NCBI GenBank assembly: GCA_015075545.1
Contig: JABTUC010000008.1
Coordinates: 33,783 to 97,782 of the forward strand
From: Ideonella sp.
GTDB taxonomy: Bacteria; Pseudomonadota; Gammaproteobacteria; Burkholderiales; Burkholderiaceae_C
Direction of reading: 5' to 3'
DNA length: 64,000 nt
The notes beneath the pieces are model-generated. The model saw nothing but the letters and a program-made list of their open reading frames with translations. It was not told the DNA's origin and did not search any database. The position numbers were made by a program, and so were the translations under genes. Below, one piece after another: positions 60,588-64,000 of this stretch (its first letter is position 1; each line of letters opens with the position of its first letter).

Positions 60588-61336
60588 GCCGGCTGCGCGC
60601 CGCAGCACGGCTTGCGACGACGCTGCTGGTCGCCTGTGCGCTGGCCGCCTGCTCGGCATGGCCGCTGGGCACCTCGATCCCGACGCGCTGGCAGCCGTCG
60701 GCCAACTTCGACCAGCGCCGGCCGACGCTGGTGGTCATCCACTACACCGGCAGCGAAACCGCCGCCGACGCGCTGCGCACCCTCACCACCGCAACGCCGG
60801 CGGTCAGCGCACATTACCTGATCGTGCGCGACGGCAGCATCGTCCAGTTGGTCGACGAGCGCGCGCGGGCGTGGCACGCGGGCGAGTCGCGCTGGGGCGC
60901 GTCGTTCGACGTCAACTCCGACTCGATCGGCATCGAGCTCGACAACGACGGCCGCACGCCCTACCCGCAGGCCCAGATCGACGCGCTGCTGGCGTTGCTG
61001 GCGGATCTGCAGCGGCGCTATCGGCTGCCGGCGGCGGCGTTCGTCGGCCACGCCGACGTCGCGCCATGGCGCAAGGTCGACCCCGGCCCGCTGTTCCCGT
61101 GGCGCACGCTCGCGGCCAGCGGCTTCGGCCAGTGGTGCGACCCGCCCTACCCCGAGCCGCCGCCAGATTTCGACTTCGCGCTCGGGCTGCGCGCGATCGG
61201 CTACGACACGCGGCAACTGGACAGCACGTGGGCCGCCTTCCGGCTGCACTACGCGCCCGACGAAACGGCGGCCGAGCCCAGCGAGCGCGAGCGCGCGCTG
61301 GTGTACTGCCTGAGCGGGCTCGCCAGCTCGCCATAG
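60557..61336 (+). CDS. N-acetylmuramoyl-L-alanine amidase lipoprotein (AmiD-like)
   Basis: 259 residues if GTG at 60557 is the start. Lipobox LAAC after TTLLVACALAACSAW. Amidase_2 domain with zinc ligands in VVIHYTGSE, WHAGES and GHADVAPWRKVDPGP. Cleaves peptidoglycan peptide from sugar in outer-membrane-anchored form. Start is inferred; no strong ribosome binding site. Confidence 0.85.
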   Translation: MAGHRRAGGLSRLRAAARLATTLLVACALAACSAWPLGTSIPTRWQPSANFDQRRPTLVVIHYTGSETAADALRTLTTATPAVSAHYLIVRDGSIVQLVDERARAWHAGESRWGASFDVNSDSIGIELDNDGRTPYPQAQIDALLALLADLQRRYRLPAAAFVGHADVAPWRKVDPGPLFPWRTLAASGFGQWCDPPYPEPPPDFDFALGLRAIGYDTRQLDSTWAAFRLHYAPDETAAEPSERERALVYCLSGLASSP

Positions 61337-61460
61337 GCGGCGCGGGCGCGGTGGCTTCGATCGAGCCCCCGCGCGCTGCCCAATCTCGCACCCGTGCCGG
61401 CGGCCGCGGCGCCGGATCGGCGCGGCCGGTCGCCGCGCCCGCGCAGGCGATACTGCGCCG

Positions 61461-62261
61461 ATGTTCGCGGCCTGGATGCTCGGCTACTTCGTCACCGGCG
61501 CGCTGGTGGGTTTTCTGGCGGGGCTGCTCGGCATCGGCGGCGGCATGTCGCTGGTGCCGATCCTGGCGGCGATGTTCACCGCCCAGCACCTTGCGCCCGA
61601 CCACACTGTGCACCTGGCGCTGGGCACCGGCATGGCGTCGATCATGTTCACCTCGAGCGCCAGCGTGCGCGCGCACCACGCGCTCGGCGGCGTCGACTGG
61701 TCACTGGTGCGCCGCCTCGGGCCGGGCATGGTGGGCGGCACGCTGCTGGCCACCGCGCTGTCGGGCTGGGTGCCGCAACGCGCGCTCGCACTGGCCTTCG
61801 CGGCGATCGTCTACGCGGGGGCGACGCAGATCATGCTCGGCCGCAAGCCGAGCGCTGGCCGCGGCCTGCCGGGCACAGGCGCGTTGCTCGCGATCGGGTT
61901 GCTGATCGGCGTGGTGTGCGGGCTGGTGTCGGCCGGCGGCGCCTTCATGACCGTGCCGTTCATGCTCTATTGCGGCGTCGCGATGACCAGGGCCATCGGC
62001 ACCGGCGCCGCGCTCGGCGTGCCGGTGGCGGTGGTGGGCACGATCGGCTACGTGAGCAGCGGCCTGCAGGTCGCCTCGCTGCCGCCGTGGGCGCTCGGCT
62101 TCGTGCACGGCCCGGCGCTGCTGGGCATCGTGGCCGGCAGCATGCTCACCGCGCGCTTCGGCGCGCGCACCGCGCACCGAATGCCGGTGGTGGTGCTGCG
62201 CCGCATCTTCGCCGTGCTGCTGTACGCGCTGGCGACGAAGATGCTGTGGACGTATCTGTAG
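61461..62261 (+). CDS. TauE/SafE-family exporter, second copy
   Basis: 266 residues with about eight membrane segments; repeats GFLAGLLGIGGGMSLVPILAAMF and GLVSAGGAFMTVPFMLYCGV are the family signature. A sulfite or sulfonate exporter by family; location near the dsr locus favours sulfite. Confidence 0.88.
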   Translation: MFAAWMLGYFVTGALVGFLAGLLGIGGGMSLVPILAAMFTAQHLAPDHTVHLALGTGMASIMFTSSASVRAHHALGGVDWSLVRRLGPGMVGGTLLATALSGWVPQRALALAFAAIVYAGATQIMLGRKPSAGRGLPGTGALLAIGLLIGVVCGLVSAGGAFMTVPFMLYCGVAMTRAIGTGAALGVPVAVVGTIGYVSSGLQVASLPPWALGFVHGPALLGIVAGSMLTARFGARTAHRMPVVVLRRIFAVLLYALATKMLWTYL

Positions 62262-62379
62262 CCGCGCAGCGCGCGTGGCGGGAGCGAGCCGTTCATCTTG
62301 CCGCGGCGAGATTTACCTCTGCGGGCATTGGCGCGATACTGCGTCCCCCTCGCGCCGGTTCACCGGCAAGGAGACGCTC

Positions 62380-63135
62380 ATGGACCTCGGGCTCAAAGGC
62401 AAGTGTGCGCTCGTGACGGGCGGCACCAAGGGCATCGGGCGCGCAGTCGCCGTCGGCTTCGCCGACGAGGGCGCCAACGTCTCGATCTGTGCACGCAACG
62501 CCGACGAAGTGAGGGCTGCGGTGGCGGCGCTCGAGGCCAAGGGCGTCAAGGCCTTCGGCCGCGCGCTCGACGTGGCCGATGGCGCAGCGCTCGCCGGGTG
62601 GGTCGGCGCGAGCGCCAAGGCGCTCGGCGGCGTCGACGCCCTGGTGTGCAACGTCAGCGCCCTGGCGGCCGGCGACAACGCCGACACCTGGGAGAAGTCG
62701 TTCCGGGTCGACATGATGCACACCGTCAACGCCGTGCAGGCGGCGGTGCCGTTCTTGGAGAAGTCCGACTGCGCGTCGATCGTGCTGATCTCCAGCGTGT
62801 CGGGCTTCGAGGTCGACTTCGCCGCCGGCTCGTACGGCGCGATCAAGGCCGCGCTGATCCACTACGCCAAGGGCCTGAGCCGCCAGTTGGTGGGCAAGGG
62901 CATCCGGGTCAACTGCGTGTCGCCGGGCAACACCTACTTCGACGGCGGCTTCTGGCAGACGGCCGAGAAGAACATGCCCGATCTGTTCGCGTCGACCCTG
63001 AAGGTCAACCCCACCGGCCGCTTCGGCACCGCCGAGGAAGTCGCCCATGGCGTGGTGTTCGTCTCCAGCCCGAAGGCCAGCCGCATCTCGGGCACCAACC
63101 TGGTGATCGACGGCGCATTGACGGTCGCCGTCTGA
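62380..63135 (+). CDS. Short-chain dehydrogenase/reductase (SDR)
   Basis: 251 residues. Cofactor motif TGGTKGIG, catalytic ISSVSG Ser and YGAIK Tyr-Lys pair, plus the N in VCNVSA. AAGGAG ribosome binding site. Substrate unknown; followed 11 bases later by the acetamidase gene, so they may act on one pathway. Confidence 0.9.
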   Translation: MDLGLKGKCALVTGGTKGIGRAVAVGFADEGANVSICARNADEVRAAVAALEAKGVKAFGRALDVADGAALAGWVGASAKALGGVDALVCNVSALAAGDNADTWEKSFRVDMMHTVNAVQAAVPFLEKSDCASIVLISSVSGFEVDFAAGSYGAIKAALIHYAKGLSRQLVGKGIRVNCVSPGNTYFDGGFWQTAEKNMPDLFASTLKVNPTGRFGTAEEVAHGVVFVSSPKASRISGTNLVIDGALTVAV

Positions 63136-63146
63136 AGGAGCGCCCC

Positions 63147-64000
63147 TTGGCCTCGCACGACCACGCGCAGCACACCATCCACCGCCGGCACATCCACCAC
63201 GGCTGGGACAACAGCTTCGAGCCGAAGCTGCGCATCGCGCCGGGCGAGACGGTGCACTTCGAGACCGTCGACGCGTCGTCGGGGCAGTTGAACCGCGAGT
63301 CGACCGCGGCCGATCTGGTCAAGCTCGACCTGGCGCGCGTCAACCCGGTCACCGGCCCGGTGTACGTCGATGGCGCGAAGCCCGGCGATGCGCTGAAGGT
63401 CACGGTGCTGTCGTTCGCGCCGTCGCGCTGGGGCTGGACCGGCAACATCCCGGGCTTCGGCCTGCTGACCGACCAGTTCCCCGACGCGCACCTGCACCAC
63501 TGGCAGGTCGACCCCGGGCTGAAGCCATCGATGTACGGCCCGGGCGGCCGCGTGCCGCTGAAGCCGATGTGCGGCACCATCGGCGTCGCGCTCGCCGAAC
63601 CGGGGCTGCACAGCGTGATCCCGCCGCGCCAGGTGGGCGGCAACATGGACGTGCGCGACATCGCCGAGGGCACCGAGCTGTGGCTGCCGGTCGAGGTGGC
63701 CGGCGCGCTGTTCTCGGTGGGCGACACCCACGCCGCGCAGGGCGACGGCGAGGTGTGCGGCACCGCGATCGAGAGCGCGATCGACGTCAGCCTGAAGATC
63801 GAACTGGTGAAGGACGCGCGGCTGCGCCTGCCGCGCTACCTGACGCCGGGCCCGGTGTCGACCCACCTCGACAGGCGGGGCTACGAGGTCACCACCGGCA
63901 TCGGCCCCGACCTGATGGCCGGCGCGCGCATCGCGGTGTCGGAGATGGTCGAGCTGCTCGCACGGCGCTACAACTACTCGCCGATCGACGCCTACATGCT
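63147..64000 (+). CDS. Acetamidase/formamidase family protein, 3' end cut off
   Basis: TTG start with AAGGAG 6 bases before it. Family blocks HHGWDNSFEPKLRIAPGETVHFETVDASSGQL, PVTGPVYVDGAKPGDALKV, GNMDVRDIAEGTELWLPVEV and GDTHAAQGDGEVCGTAIE. Hydrolyses short amides to ammonia and acid. The last part runs off the window. Confidence 0.9.
   Translation, partial: MASHDHAQHTIHRRHIHHGWDNSFEPKLRIAPGETVHFETVDASSGQLNRESTAADLVKLDLARVNPVTGPVYVDGAKPGDALKVTVLSFAPSRWGWTGNIPGFGLLTDQFPDAHLHHWQVDPGLKPSMYGPGGRVPLKPMCGTIGVALAEPGLHSVIPPRQVGGNMDVRDIAEGTELWLPVEVAGALFSVGDTHAAQGDGEVCGTAIESAIDVSLKIELVKDARLRLPRYLTPGPVSTHLDRRGYEVTTGIGPDLMAGARIAVSEMVELLARRYNYSPIDAYM

Overview
GC-rich (about 70 %) chromosomal DNA from a sulfur-oxidising betaproteobacterium, most likely a Burkholderiales/Rubrivivax-Leptothrix type lineage. 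The support for this is the codon use, intergenic repeats of a style common in that group, a complete reverse (oxidative) dissimilatory sulfite reductase locus, and an AprAB-AprM/Sat sulfite oxidation locus. No insertion sequence, prophage, CRISPR array or origin was seen. One tRNA gene (Thr, anticodon CGT) is present. The first gene (histidine phosphatase) and the last (acetamidase/formamidase family) are cut by the window edges.

Layout. 1-3.5 kb: histidine phosphatase end, a GGDEF/EAL c-di-GMP protein, tRNA-Thr. 3.7-9.8 kb: an outer-membrane electron conduit (decahaem MtrA/DmsE-like cytochrome, MtrB/PioB-like porin, two c4-type dihaem cytochromes) with an AraC regulator upstream. 10-16 kb: MaoC-like and DUF302 proteins, a DsrE2-TusA sulfur-carrier pair, a FadL-type porin, a decarboxylase-Rieske fusion, a TauE/SafE exporter with a small membrane partner, and a rhodanese. 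16-23.3 kb: the sat-aprMBA operon with passenger genes and a divergent LysR regulator. 23.5-27.3 kb: a second sulfur module (DsrE-like, TusA, sulfide:quinone reductase-like, a triplicated DUF1641 protein, a DsrM-like membrane protein and a truncated DsrK/HdrB-like protein). 27.5-35.4 kb: a TRAP transporter, two thiamine-diphosphate E1 alpha/beta pairs, a stand-alone lipoyl protein and a MarR regulator. 35.5-40 kb: a lipoprotein, an ATPase-type regulator and a glyoxalase-fold protein. 40.3-42.1 kb: a soluble NarXL-like two-component system with a Cys-rich GAF domain. 42.2-55.6 kb: dsrABEFHCMKLJOPN, a cysteine-less dsrC paralogue and cobA, all on the minus strand. 55.8-60.1 kb: a divergent six-gene operon containing a Cas6-like RAMP protein, a TauD-type dioxygenase, an HTH-ferredoxin-reductase fusion and an S24-like domain. 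60.2-64 kb: DUF202 protein, amidase, a second TauE/SafE exporter, SDR and acetamidase.

How they work together (inference from family knowledge): sulfide or persulfide sulfur is passed through TusA/DsrE-type carriers to DsrEFH, DsrC and cytoplasmic DsrAB. DsrL supplies the NAD(P)H link and DsrMKJOP the membrane electron link. The sulfite formed is oxidised by AprAB, with AprM as quinone anchor, and Sat to sulfate plus ATP, or exported by the TauE/SafE proteins. CobA and DsrN support (amidated) sirohaem. The most unusual region is the operon divergent from dsrA, where a Cas6-family fold occurs without any CRISPR array or other cas gene.
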